Shown: positions 34,137 to 45,440, counted from the first letter of the stretch. The stretch: 64,000 nt of DNA from Pagrus major (GCF_040436345.1 NC_133218.1:27330710-27394709); one strand, 5' to 3'. Numbers and translations: made by a program. Notes: generated by a model from the letters alone, not told the origin.

Positions 34137-37100
34137 GTAGCTACATGCAGCTCTGCTGAGGGGCAAGCTAGCCCTAACTGAAACGCTAGCATAGTTTAGC
34201 TTGTGTGTTGTTCTTGGATAATGTTAGTAACTAAACTCTGCTGCAGTAACGTTATGCATATCATGTTGTGACTCGTTATGCGTCAGTATGAGCTAGAATT
34301 AGACAATAACGCGCACTAAAGTGATATCTAGGGGTTTGTCTTAAAGCTAAGTTTAGCCTGTCGTACGCCATATTGACTGGCTAATTGTCGCTGCTAGTTG
34401 TCTGGTATTAACGTGTTAAGCTAGCTTAGCATTACCTGCAAGGTAACTTGATATCAACGTGCAGTTACTTCCATGTCGTTATTGAGTCTACTATTCACGA
34501 GGCTGGGTGTTTTGTAAGTGGTGCCAGCTTTTAAGAGATAGCTAGCTAGTAGAGAAACGGCGGTCAGTGTTTGTAACTTGATTTACCTATCAAACAGCAC
34601 CACGGCTGATGTTCGTCATAGTTGTACCATATACTCGAGGCGTGGCTATGAATTCAGTTCCCCATTAATTAATATTTAACCCATCCGTACATAATGAGAA
34701 CGCATTTTAGTGTTATGTTAGCCCTCTGTAGCCGCGGGCCCCTACATGAGCCACTACGCAAGAAGGATCACAGTGCATTGCGAGTCCGACCAGCATCGTA
34801 ACCCTTTTCTCCTGTGCCCTTTGTGTTGCATTGCAGGCTGCGGCAGAGTATATCCCGGAGAAGGTGAAGAAGGCAGAGAAGAAGTTGGAAGAAAACCCAT
34901 ATGACCTTGACGCATGGAGCATTCTGATTCGAGAAGCACAGGTTTAGTGACACAGAGTTGCATTCCTGGGGTTAAGTAAACTGGGATAAACGGGTGGGGG
35001 GGCTGAGGGGATATAGATTGTTAAAATACAAAGCACTTAAGCCTTTTTCCCATATGACTGCTTCTTCATATGTTTCTTAATACAGTTGAATGTAAATGAA
35101 TTCTCCTTCTTTAGAACCAACCCATAGATAAAGCGAGGAAGACATATGAGCGACTTGTCGCACAGTTCCCAAGTTCTGGGAGATTCTGGAAACTATTCAT
35201 TGAAGCCGAGGTTAATACTTTTTCTTTTCTTTAGTGTGCATGGCTGGGATTTTTTTCTGACATGATCAACAATGTGATTTTCACACAAACAAAATGTCTC
35301 TTACTTCAATGACGTTTAAAGTCACAATTCTTGTTTTGATTCAGTAGGCCTGGGCTAGCTCTACCCTGTATAGTGTTTATCGTAAGAGTAATGAATGAAG
35401 ACGTTTTTTTTGCTGTTGAAAGCATCTGCCGAAGAACATCCTTCACAATGATGGACCTGGATTGAACATAAAGGTAGAATGATGTAAAACACTTAATTTA
35501 TGAGGCTCTAGCTGGACTGATTAAGAATTGTGCCTTTAAACACAAACAAAGGGGAAATTAGCTCTAACGTTTCTTTTTCAGAAAATTCTTCCTATGTTCC
35601 CAGAATTTAAAAAATACATATTCTCTACTCTGCGTCATATTTAAATGGGGTAAAATGCATTTGTTGCATGTTTGGTCTGCAACAGTATTAAAACTATTTT
35701 AATGGTATTGGAGTGCATTAGCCTTTTATTCACTTGTCGTGTCAATTTATTGCCTCCTGTGTCATTTCTTTCGGGTAATTTTATAAACAAATATTTTGAT
35801 TGTGTGGCCCATTCTTTCCTTGAGACATTTCTCCCCACTCCTCCTGAACATATGACCAGTGACCCATTTGCCTTGATGCCATCAACAGGCTTTGCTATTA
35901 TGCAATCAGCTACTGGTAGGATGATTCATTTTCCCTTACATACAATCATTTTTTGCTAACCTGGTGAAGTGCATTTTCTGATGCCCTTCACTTCAGCAGA
36001 TGACTACTGAAAATGGCATTAAACACATTGCTTGCAAAAACTTGCACAGCACTATCAAGCATCATGACTTAGTTTAAAGTGCAGTGTGTAGTTCTGGAAA
36101 GTGATCACCTCACTGCTGTGAACTGAATGTTGCTGTATGTTGAGGACTTAGTGTATGTGGTTTGTTGCTGTGAGGTTGCTACCCTGCCCCCTCCCTCTAC
36201 CCATATCCTCACCCCCGGTCTGTACCAACTTGGATTACCCAGTGCTAGAAAAGGCCTGGAGTGATATTCCATGAAACTGCCATTTATATGTTATGAAAGG
36301 GGAAAAGAACACACTGCCGCCTTTTCCAAATGGACTAGGCTTCACAGGAACAGTCCTTAATAATTTAGTCTAGCCCACAGATGGCACTAACTGTACTCTT
36401 GCCAGTAAAGCAACAGTGTCAGTCTCCACACTACTAATATATCACCCCCTCTAACAAAGATGACAGCCAGCAACAGCATAAAAAAACCTAGAGCAGAGTG
36501 GCTACTACAACGTAAAATCAGAGAAGATGTGAAGTAAATTTAAAACACCATCACTGAAGCAGTATTTGTCCAGCAAGCATTACATGTAACAGATTTAAAA
36601 TTTAATTAGTTTCGAAAAAGATAACCTCATTAACATCCTATTTTTTTTGCTTTTTTAGGAAAAAGTCTCGTTTTTTTCCTCTAAATTAGATGTAGAGATG
36701 TCGTATAGGTGCAACTTGTGACTGTTGGTTGGTGGGTGGAAGAAGTACATTATCTGAAGACTATGGGAGGGAATTTAACTGAAGAGTGCATCTATAGTGA
36801 ACAGATTATTTACTAGAACCCAGACGATGGAGTGAGTGTGTTAACTCACTGTTAAAGGATAAATTCACCCAAAAGTGAAAATTCCGTCATTATCTACTCC
36901 ACCTCATGCTGATGGAAAGTCAGGTGAAGTTTCTTGGTCTGTGAAACATTTCTGAATCCTCACAGCAGAACAACATTGCAGCATTCTCCTGAACTACTCA
37001 AGTAAACGGTGACTTGTTTTAGAACATAAAAAAATAAATAAAAGAAAACAAACAACTGCTCCATACAGCACATCTGGCATAGTCTCCTGAAACCCCAAGA

Positions 37101-40100
37101 TCCCACATTAGTTTGAAAAGATACGCTCAACCACGTTAAGGGTATACATATTGTCCTTTCAAATCAATTTGGGATCTTTTTGAGGGATCTATTACAGAGC
37201 CACTTTATTTTTCAATGTTTTTCAAAACAAGTACCCATCCACTTTAGTTGTTCGGAAGAACGCTGTATGCTGTGAAGTTAGACAATTTTGAGATTGTGTG
37301 GACTAAAAAACTTCCCCTAACTTTCTATCAGACTACATGTAATGACTGAATTTAAATTTTTGCCTTAAGACATCCTTTAACATTTGCAACAAAAATAAAG
37401 AACATCTAATAATTGAGGCTGAGGTTTTATTGTGAAATGTTTGGGTTATTGTATTTAAGTGTAATTGAGAAGTTTTGATTGGGGAAGTAGACTTTTAGGT
37501 TTGTGTGTTTTTTTTTTTTATTTTTAGGTTCCTACTGAATAGAATTGCTCAAAATACACTTTTATTAGTAGAAAGTTATGCTAGGAGAGGGCAGAAAAAA
37601 TTAAAATGAGGAGCTTAGTTTGCTTGAACTAGGCCAATCCCTTGAAATAAAATTAAGAAATGTTTATTAATGTCAACTTACAACTTACTTTTCACAAATT
37701 TCCCGTTTCCACCTATTTATTAGTACCCTATCACCTCTCCCCACTAAACTCCAAACCACAGTTCAACCCAAAACACTCTAGGATACTAGTTTGTTAAATC
37801 TTCATATACAGTTTTATATAGATGGTTTCTGTCTACTGAAACTGGACAGTTGAATAACATGACATTTAATGTATTTATTTATAGAAGCAGGCAGTGAGTT
37901 CTAAAATTAGACTTTTAATCCTGGCATGTATTAGCATTATATTTTAATAGCTTGCAACTCATTTGCTATTCATAGTCTAAAGACCTTATTTGGTAAGTAT
38001 GTGGATGAGCTCTTATCCCCCCTCCTGTAAAGGAACTATAAACTTACTTAACCAACTTACAAAACCCCCACAGCCTTACAAAACCTAATTTTGTGAAATT
38101 CTCCATATTCTGCACTTTTTTTTTTGCCATAGAATACAAAATATTTTCATTAAAAAGCACAGCGTATCCTCCTGCATGTGTGGGTCTGGTTCTCTTGAGA
38201 TTTAACAAAGTCCTCATTTCTAAAAGGTGCACAGTAGGCAAATCCTACCAAGTCTTTTCAGTGCTCACATCTTTTCAAATCCCTCTTTCAGGGAATCGAG
38301 CTCTCTCGGGATTAAATCACACATTAAATTCACTGAAACACCCTGCAGAGTATAAGCAAATATGCCCCTGTGTCTAGATTGCCAGCACATGTTGTCTCTG
38401 CTGGAGATAATTGAGGCTAACTTCTCCAGCATGTCAGTCAGAGTTTTTTAGGATACTTTTTGTCACTTTCATTAACGATAAGGCGGTATGTTCTATGATG
38501 AGAAACCAGCGGGAACTAAAACTCTTGCTGAACTCGAGTCACCTTAAAGTCTAATTTATTTTTCTGTGTGTTCACAGCAGGAGTGTGTAATGAGCGCACT
38601 ATTTCAAGCTTGCTAGTGCAATGTAGGGAAATATATCAATAACTTTTCTAATATTAAAGTTGTTTCTGCAGTGATCTTTAGTAGAGCTTTATGAGGCTGT
38701 TATGTAACCAAATACTAAAGACACCAAAGCAATAGATAGAGGTGTAACGTTTCCCCCCAGGAGGAGCATCTAGAAACTTAATGAATGCAATACATTATGT
38801 AGGTGATCTATTTCAGGGTAGCACAGGGAAAGACCTTAGAATTAGCATCAGTTGCTGTAAAGACTCCATTGTTGTTAATCTAATGTTATATACCCTGAAA
38901 AGCTTTAAAAAAAAAAGTAATCCAAGAAAGTTAAATAGAATAGTTTGTAAAAGCGTAACGTCAAATTTTGCTGGTGAATTAACGTATTTCCTGGCTAAAA
39001 ATAAACATTGGTAGATGCATTTTCAACGCATCACACCTTTTGTCTCTTTCTATATCTTACTACTAGATTGTCCCTGTTGCTTGGCGCCGTTTTTTTTAAT
39101 TAAAGTGGGAAGTTTAGTGTGCCGGATGTGCTGTTGTCATGCCTGGAATGAGCCAGTAATGTAGGTCAGTCTTTTTTTAGGGAAGATACCCTAAAGGCAG
39201 TCTAAACTGCGGTTGCTGTGCACTGCACTGGTTTACAAAGAACACAGCTGGAGGAAACTATTTTCCTAGAAAATACACATTTGTAAGGGTTGTCCTGATT
39301 TTTTAAGTTTCAATGCTGTGTTGTATGAGAGAGTAATTTGTCCATTGGCGTGAATTGCATGCAACACTAAGACATTTTTTGCATTGCTTTGGTCATAAAT
39401 GGCATCAATTACCTGAATGAACTTTTCATCTTTAATGGTTAAGTTGCATGTTCCCCCAGATGTAATACACTAAGTGTGCATACATTGTATATATAGAGAA
39501 ATACAAGTTGAATTCAGTCAATGGTGGACAGTTGAGAGGTGACAGAATATACAGGGGGGACAGAGAGTGAATAAAATCTGTCAACCAACCCGACAGAGTG
39601 GAATTTACTCGTTAATATTGTGAGAATCGTTCTGTCAGAATTCTGTCAACGTCTTGTACATCTAAACCTGAACTGCCATTATGTGGTTGATTAACATTTT
39701 CTATGTAACGCTTTACTCACTGAAGCACTGCTCATCTTACTTTGGGATATTTACCTGCCATGTAAGCTTACTTTATGTTGCTTTCCAGGCTAGTTTTGCT
39801 TTTGTGAATTTTGTAGAGCACATTAATGTAACCACAATTGGACAGGATAGGTGTACCCGAGGTGCTAATACCACAGAAACCACAGCCTCTTCTCCTGTCT
39901 GTACTGGAGGGAGCTTTGAGACTGGCTTCAGCTCACCAACAGGAGGCAATATCAAACTCACTGCTGCAACAGTGTTTACCAAGGGAACAAACTCACCCGA
40001 GGCTGTGAAAGGAAGAGGTCTTTAAAATGGCATACTGTATTTCTCAAATCGGAGCACTTTATTAAAGTGTTCTCTGGCTTTAGTATTCAAAATCTGCAAT

Positions 40101-43100
40101 CCAAAATTTTGTCAGAATTTTTTTTTTCTGTGATGTGGCGCAATCTACAAAGAAAATAAATACCCCTTTTTAACAGTAGTTTGTCATTCTTGTGTGAATT
40201 TCACTTTGTTGATCTTTAGTCTGTGTGTATGTGTGAGTGGTCACATTTGCATGAGTGCATGATTCCTGCAGCTATAAAACAGGAGACGTTTTGAATTAAT
40301 ATTGCATTTACACTCTTATTTGCAGATCAAGGCTAAAAACTATGACAAGGTAGAAAAGGTAAGTGTCCATCACACTCATGAGAGCTGACACGTGTCATTT
40401 TGATACCTGGGAGGGGTCGTCTGACTTTCTGTAATACTGTTATGATTCTTGTGTTTTCCACTAAGATATGCGCACACTATTTAACATACTGTTTAAACCA
40501 GCTTTGTATCACAGGGCATCTAAAACATAGATGTGAAAGGTCATGTTTTTTGTCTGTAGTTTGTTGTACAACAACAGCTTTATTATTCATTAAAAAAGAA
40601 TATTGTCCTATCTCTTTGTTGTGGTTTATATATAACCATGATTTTAATTCAAATGTAATCTTGCTACTGATGACATTTATCTCTGCATTGGTCTGGAATT
40701 GACTTATTGTTTGTTTGATGGTCTTTTAAATAAATGATGGGAGTGCATCCTGTTCAGTTTTTGTCTGAATGTCGGTTCCACACATCATGACATGTATCCC
40801 TCACACTAATTCAAACTGTGGTGCTTTTGTTTGAGTCTGGAGGAGTTAACTGAGAGGTAGGCCAAATCTGAGGCCCGCCTAATGAAGCGGGATAACTAAA
40901 GTGTTGAGAAAAACCTGGAACTCCCCCAAATGAGCTAAAGTAAAGTAAAAACAGCTTGTCTTGGGAATCCCCCTGCTAGGGATATGCTACTAATGATCAC
41001 ATACTAGTTTGAGCATGGATTTATAAAAAACACATCCTTATAACACCAGATGGGTGGTTGTCTTGTAGAATATTCACAGTATCTATCAAACGTTTGCTTG
41101 TGTCTCTATAACAGTTATATCCCTGTGTCCTTGCCTCTGTAGTTGTTTCAGAGATGCCTAATGAAAGTCTTGCACATCGACCTGTGGAAATGCTACCTCT
41201 CATATGTTCGAGAGACCAAAGGGAAGCTGCCCAGCTACAAGTAAGAGAACATGCTGCACAGTTGGGTTCAGTGCATGTTGTACATTTTTAAATGCACAGT
41301 TTACTTCATACATTTACTCTCTAACCCTCAGAGAGAAGATGGCCCAGGCGTATGACTTTGCTCTGGATAAAATCGGCATGGAAATAATGTCTTATCAGGT
41401 ACACAGATCTGGACTATATATTTGAATCTGTGTGTATATGTCTCTGGTAACTACCAACACCTAATAGCTTTTCTCTCTATCTACCAGATCTGGGTGGACT
41501 ACATCAACTTCCTCAAAGGAGTGTACGTGTTTTCTTTCTCGTTATACTGTGAAACCTCACAAACTTTGTTCACCAACTTGTAAATGTTGACATTTATGTT
41601 TTATGTTCCATCAGTGAGGCTGTAGGCTCATACGCAGAGAACCAGCGGATCACAGCAGTACGGAGGGTCTACCAGAGAGGCTGCGTGAACCCCATGATCA
41701 ATATCGAGCAGCTGTGGAGAGATTATAGCAAATATGAAGAAGTGAGTGGCCCACACAGGCCTCTGGCTTTTATCTGTCCACCTACATACTTTTCATTTGC
41801 ACATATGGATTTTTGGCTGTTAAAAGACTGACTTGTCTGTTTTTATGAACAGGGAATAAATGTACACTTGGCCAAAAAGATGATTGAGGATCGAAGTAGA
41901 GACTACATGAATGCCAGGAGAGTGGCGAAGGTGAGATGAGTGTCACAGATCTGTTTTGAATCTTTCTGATATATCACAAAAAACTTTTTGTAAACTAATT
42001 CAGATTATTCCGTTTGTGTAATTCAGGAGTATGAGACCGTGATGAAGGGGTTGGACAGGAATGCGCCCTCAGTACCCCCCCAGAACTCCCCTCAGGAAGC
42101 CCAGCAGGTAGAAATGTGGAAGAAGTACATCCAGTGGGAAAAAAGCAACCCACTGCGCACAGAAGACCAGACCCTCATCACAAAGAGAGGTGATGATCAG
42201 TGAGGAAACGTTGTGCCCGAATATGTGAATATTTGTCTCAAAGGGATGTGATTCCAGTAATGATGTTTACAAATTTCATATTTCATACAATTTTCTCTTG
42301 TATGAAGGCAGCCACTAGAGGGCGCAGGTTGACATTTTCCTCTCACTCATGGTTTAGATCAGGGCTGCCCAAAGTGGACCACTATAGGGTTCAGTTTGGC
42401 CCACCAGATATTTTAACAGAGGGGGAAAAAATAATATAAAGTGCTTTTCGTGCTGTTTTATTTTTTGCTCTTTAAATATATAGGATCCCTAATTATTAAA
42501 GACTTTCTATAATCTGAGCACGGTGGGCAGAGTGACGCTTTATGCAGGAAGTCAGTCAGTTAACTTGGAATCCACCATTTTGCATCTTTATATATAGTAC
42601 AGTAGATGTGTGCTCTTGGCCCACCAAAATTTTCGTGCATCTCTGGTTAAGATGCATTGATTCTGTATTTTATTAATTTCAGTCTATTGTTTTCTGTGTG
42701 GCAGTGATGTTTGCCTACGAGCAGTGCCTGCTGGTGCTGGGCCATCATCCTGACATATGGTATGAGGCGGCACAGTACCTGGAGCAGTCTAGCAAACTGC
42801 TAGCAGAGAAAGGGGTAAGAGATGAAACCTTTCAGATTCTTAATTTGATGTGGAACAGTCAAGAATCTGTTGGGTATTCTTCAACTTCAGCTCAAAACTG
42901 TCGTCTAATTCTTTAAATTCTTCATCTTTTTCTCTCAGGATATGAATAATTCCAAGTTGTTTAGTGATGAGGCAGCTAACATCTACGAACGTGCCATCGG
43001 GACTCTTCTGAAGAAGAACATGCTGCTGTACTTTTCGTTTGCAGACTATGAAGAAGTGAGTGTTCAGTTGCCTTTGAAACACAAACTGTCATCAACCCTC

Positions 43101-45056
43101 TCAGGGACTGATCAGAGTATGTCTTTTGTCTCCTAGAGTCGCATGAAGTACGAGAAGGTCCACAGCATCTATAACAAACTGCTGGCCATTGAGGACATTG
43201 ACCCGACACTGGTCTACATTCAGTACATGAAGTTTGCCAGGAGGGCTGAGGGCATCAAATCAGGTCGCACCATCTTCAAAAAGGCCCGAGAAGATCTACG
43301 CACGCGTCACCATGTGTACGTGACGGCAGCACTGATGGAGTACTACTGCAGCAAGGTAAGTACACATCATTGTATGTTAATATATGTACGGTGTGGCTGA
43401 AACTGATCTTACAAACATGCTTTTTTTCCCACACAGGATAAATCGGTGGCCTTCAAGATTTTTGAGCTCGGTTTGAAGAAATATGGCGACATTCCAGAGT
43501 ATATACTGGCATACATTGATTACCTCTCACACCTTAATGGTAGGTCATGTATAATAAGATGCAGAGTTAATGCACAGAATATAGAAAATCAGTTTGTTTT
43601 TCACCACTAATCCACCAATCTAAGCAGAATTTCTCATGTGTTTTTTCTTCTTTTCTTCCTCCACTCCGTCTCTCCAGAGGATAACAACACCAGGGTTCTG
43701 TTTGAACGTGTCCTCACCTCAGGAAGCTTGTCACCAGAAAAGTCCGGGTAATGTCAAGTACTGATTAAGGTTGCATGTATGTGCTGTATGTATATGATGT
43801 AATAATCCATATCTGATGATTTTTGTTCTATGTTTTCCAGTGAGGTCTGGGCTCGGTTCCTGGCCTTTGAGAGCAACATAGGAGACCTGGCCAGTATTCT
43901 GAAGGTGGAGCGCAGGCGATTCACTGCCTTCAAAGACGAGTACGAGGGCAAAGAAACAGCCTTGCTTGTAGATAGATACAAGTTTATGGACCTGTATCCC
44001 TGCTCTGCTAGTGAACTGAAGGCCCTTGGATACAAGGTGTGTATTTTTGCCCTTAGAGACAGATTACACAGATCAGACTTGTCTCTTAAGGTATATTTAA
44101 ACTGTTTCTACTGTGCATTTGTAGGATGTGTCTCGTGCCAAACTGGCAGCAATGCTCCCAGAGACTGTTGTGGCGCCGTCTGCGCCTTCACTAAAGGATG
44201 AAGCCGACCGTAAACCTGAGTACCCCAAACCTGACACCAATCAGATGATCCCCTTCCAGCCACGTCACCTCGCCCGTATGTAGTCCTAAGCTGTCTACTG
44301 TCTCTTCTCCATGTATTCAATGCTTAAAAGGATCCATATTTGATGTTAGCCTCCTGTGTTCCTCCCCACAGCTCCAGGTTTACACCCAGTCCCTGGTGGA
44401 GTCTTCCCAGTCCCCCCAGCTGCTGTTGTCCTAATGAAGCTGCTCCCTCCGCCTACGTGCTTCACTGTGAGTCGCAGCAGCTTAATACTGTCATGCTTAT
44501 ATTTACTGGAAATGAAAAAAAAAACTTTTTTTCCTACCCGATAGCAAAGTCTGTGGTTTGTTTCTCGCTGCAGGGTCCCTTTGTTCAAGTGGATGAGCTC
44601 ATGGAAAGTTTCAGGAGATGCACACTTCCTGAGAGTAAGTTGCTTTTCTGAATCCAGACCAATTTTATTTGTAGCCACGTTAGCATCGTGACTCTGGTGA
44701 TGGAAATGTCACTCAGACGGGTTGTCAAATGACCACTTTGGTCCAGAGTAAAACATGTTGACAGCTGCCAGATGAATTTCCATAAAATGTGTCAGTGTGT
44801 CAAACTGTCGTTCTACCCCGTTTGACATGTTCCTGATGTGTTTTCCGCCTCTGTAGCTGTTGATGCTGCTGTAGAGCTGATCACTGGTAGACAGCCCGAT
44901 GCAGGAGGGGAGGGCAATGGATCCATGGAGAACCATGCTGTTGCCAAGTCACTAAAGAGGCCAAATGCAGATTCCGACGAGGAGGACGACAAAGGAGCCG
45001 TGGCTCCGCCCATACACGACATCTACCGTGCACGCCAACAGAAGAGGATTCGATAA
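34110..45056 (+). CDS. cstf3: CSTF3 / CstF-77, cleavage stimulation factor subunit 3 (complete, 20 coding exons, 716 aa)
   Basis: Scaffold subunit of the cleavage stimulation factor, which binds the GU-rich downstream element of poly(A) sites and promotes pre-mRNA 3' cleavage in the nucleus. All exons were placed by in-frame GT-AG junctions; the assembled protein is 716 residues against 717 in human and aligns throughout. The HAT (half-a-TPR) repeat array, the dimerising scaffold, spans roughly residues 20-550. A Pro-rich hinge ([20 protein letters not shown], then [16 protein letters not shown]) follows; in the family it contacts CstF-64 and symplekin. The C-terminus is [20 protein letters not shown]. 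Start chosen for homology ([24 protein letters not shown]). It is divergent from hipk3 and convergent with depdc7. Intron 3 is unusually long and probably regulatory. Confidence 0.98.
34837..34941 (+). CDS. cstf3: cstf3 exon 2 (residues 10-44)
   Basis: [20 protein letters not shown] through LIREAQ, phase 0. TTGCAG acceptor; the donor CAG|GTTTAG is poor (T at +3, A at +5). Confidence 0.97.
35115..35210 (+). CDS. cstf3: cstf3 exon 3 (residues 45-76)
   Basis: [20 protein letters not shown] through FWKLFIEAE, phase 0. CTTTAG acceptor; the donor GAG|GTTAAT is poor (T at +3, A at +5). Read-through would add VNTFSFL and stop. Confidence 0.97.
36852..37380. mobile_element. MITE with TTAAAGGAT ends (529 bp)
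   Basis: Begins TTAAAGGATAAATTCACCCA and ends ...CATCCTTTAA, an inverted terminal match. The AAAGGAT...TTCACCCAAAA phrase is a familiar fish repeat. No coding capacity. Confidence 0.65.
39789..40025 (+). CDS. cstf3: candidate alternative terminal exon of cstf3 (79 codons including stop)
   Basis: A pyrimidine-rich acceptor TGTTGCTTTCCAG precedes 39789. Exon 3 ends in phase 0, and from 39789 the frame is open in phase 0 for 78 codons ([20 protein letters not shown]... to ...[10 protein letters not shown]) before TAA at 40023-40025. An AATAAA at 40155-40160 and GT-rich sequence follow. If used, the product would be the first 76 CstF-77 residues plus 78 new Thr/Ser/Gly-rich residues. I do not recognise the peptide, and the antisense strand is also open, so a repeat-derived frame is possible. 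Confidence 0.35.
   Translation, partial: ASFAFVNFVEHINVTTIGQDRCTRGANTTETTASSPVCTGGSFETGFSSPTGGNIKLTAATVFTKGTNSPEAVKGRGL
40155..40240 (+). terminator. cstf3: candidate intronic poly(A) signal with GT-rich downstream element
   Basis: AATAAA at 40155-40160 is followed by T/GT-rich sequence (about 40187-40225) and by GTGTGTATGTGTGAG (about 40222-40237), about 165 nt before exon 4. This is the arrangement expected of a functional poly(A) site in plus-strand transcripts. Confidence 0.4.
40326..40358 (+). CDS. cstf3: cstf3 exon 4 (residues 77-87)
   Basis: An 11-codon microexon, [11 protein letters not shown], identical to human; TTTGCAG acceptor and AAG|GTAAGT donor. The tiny size after a 5-kb intron would make it easy to skip or out-compete. 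Confidence 0.96.
41143..41240 (+). CDS. cstf3: cstf3 exon 5 (residues 88-120)
   Basis: [20 protein letters not shown] through LPSY plus AA of Lys-120; donor GTAAGA. Confidence 0.97.
41332..41398 (+). CDS. cstf3: cstf3 exon 6 (residues 120-142)
   Basis: A|GAGAAGATG completes Lys-120, then [22 protein letters not shown]; donor CAG|GTACAC. Confidence 0.97.
41488..41522 (+). CDS. cstf3: cstf3 exon 7 (residues 143-154)
   Basis: [11 protein letters not shown] plus GT of Val-154; donor GTACGT chosen because it keeps frame into exon 8. Confidence 0.95.
41615..41741 (+). CDS. cstf3: cstf3 exon 8 (residues 154-196)
   Basis: [20 protein letters not shown] through [13 protein letters not shown] acceptor and GAA|GTGAGT donor. 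Confidence 0.97.
41853..41930 (+). CDS. cstf3: cstf3 exon 9 (residues 197-222)
   Basis: [20 protein letters not shown] through RRVAK, phase 0; donor AAG|GTGAGA. Confidence 0.97.
42027..42189 (+). CDS. cstf3: cstf3 exon 10 (residues 223-277)
   Basis: [20 protein letters not shown] through DQTLITKR plus one base of Val-277; donor GTGATG. Confidence 0.97.
42360..42646. mobile_element. hAT-like MITE in cstf3 intron 10 (287 bp)
   Basis: The left end CAGGGCTGCCCAAAGTGG and the reverse complement of the right end CAGAGATGCACGAAAATTTT are imperfect TIRs. The flanks GTTTAGAT (42352-42359) and GTTAAGAT (42647-42654) agree at 7 of 8 positions. Confidence 0.75.
42705..42814 (+). CDS. cstf3: cstf3 exon 11 (residues 277-313)
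   Basis: TG completes Val-277, then [20 protein letters not shown] through LLAEKG; donor GTAAGA. Confidence 0.97.
42939..43055 (+). CDS. cstf3: cstf3 exon 12 (residues 314-352)
   Basis: [20 protein letters not shown] through FADYEE, phase 0; donor GTGAGT. Confidence 0.97.
43137..43355 (+). CDS. cstf3: cstf3 exon 13 (residues 353-425)
   Basis: [20 protein letters not shown] through MEYYCSK, phase 0; donor AAG|GTAAGT. The largest coding exon of the gene (219 nt). Confidence 0.97.
43437..43539 (+). CDS. cstf3: cstf3 exon 14 (residues 426-460)
   Basis: [20 protein letters not shown] through DYLSHLN plus one base; donor GTAGGT. Confidence 0.97.
43678..43747 (+). CDS. cstf3: cstf3 exon 15 (residues 460-483)
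   Basis: AG completes Glu-460, then [22 protein letters not shown] plus GG; donor GTAATG. Confidence 0.96.
43841..44036 (+). CDS. cstf3: cstf3 exon 16 (residues 483-548)
   Basis: T completes Gly-483, then [20 protein letters not shown] through SELKALGYK; donor GTGTGT. Confidence 0.97.
44125..44275 (+). CDS. cstf3: cstf3 exon 17 (residues 549-599)
   Basis: [20 protein letters not shown] through [10 protein letters not shown] plus one base; donor GTATGT. Marks the end of the HAT scaffold and the beginning of the Pro-rich hinge. Confidence 0.97.
44372..44466 (+). CDS. cstf3: cstf3 exon 18 (residues 599-630)
   Basis: [20 protein letters not shown] through LLPPPTCFT; donor ACT|GTGAGT, so Thr replaces the Gln that human has at the junction. 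Confidence 0.96.
44574..44634 (+). CDS. cstf3: cstf3 exon 19 (residues 631-651)
   Basis: [20 protein letters not shown] plus one base; donor GTAAGT. Confidence 0.96.
44857..45056 (+). CDS. cstf3: cstf3 exon 20 (residues 651-716 and stop)
   Basis: CT completes Thr-651; ends [18 protein letters not shown] and TAA at 45054-45056. The acidic/basic tail [19 protein letters not shown] is conserved with human. Confidence 0.97.
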
Positions 45057-45410
45057 AAGTAACACTGAACCCTACAAGAATGTCATATGAACAGGTGGTC
45101 CTATGGAGTAAACGTACATGTCCCCATTTCTGAGTGCGTCTGACAGATTATACATCAGTGGTTCTCTGTACAGAAGACAAGAATACATGCACACGCTCAC
45201 ACATACAGACAAATGTACAGTGTGCACACCTGAGTGTTTCTGTGGCTTTTTTTGTTAACAGTTTTCATTTTTAAAGACTGAACATTATACTGTACAAAAT
45301 TTTTAATTCAACCATTGTTTTTGGCACACAGCTCAGTTTTGGCCTTGTGATGTTCCAGTGATGGCAAAGTGGATTTTTTTTAGATAACTGGAGGAAACAC
45401 AGTTCCTTTC

Positions 45411-45440
45411 AATAAAAGTGAAAATTTCAACCAGATTTGC
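45411..45440 (+). terminator. cstf3: cstf3 poly(A) signal
   Basis: AATAAA at 45411-45416, about 355 nt after the stop, followed by TTTGCGTTTTTATTTGATG, a T/G-rich downstream element. Predicted mRNA end about 45430. Confidence 0.75.

Larger units (their letters stand above)
35211..40325 (+). other. cstf3: cstf3 intron 3 (5.1 kb), candidate intronic polyadenylation region
   Basis: By far the longest cstf3 intron; most others are 70-800 bp. In mammals CSTF3 intron 3 holds a conserved intronic poly(A) site used for negative feedback, favoured by a weak 5' splice site and large intron size; Drosophila su(f) uses a similar logic. Here the 5' splice site is weak and several AATAAA signals occur (about 37033, 37037, 37394, 37646, 39000, 39570, 40155). 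A MITE occupies 36852-37380. Confidence 0.6.
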
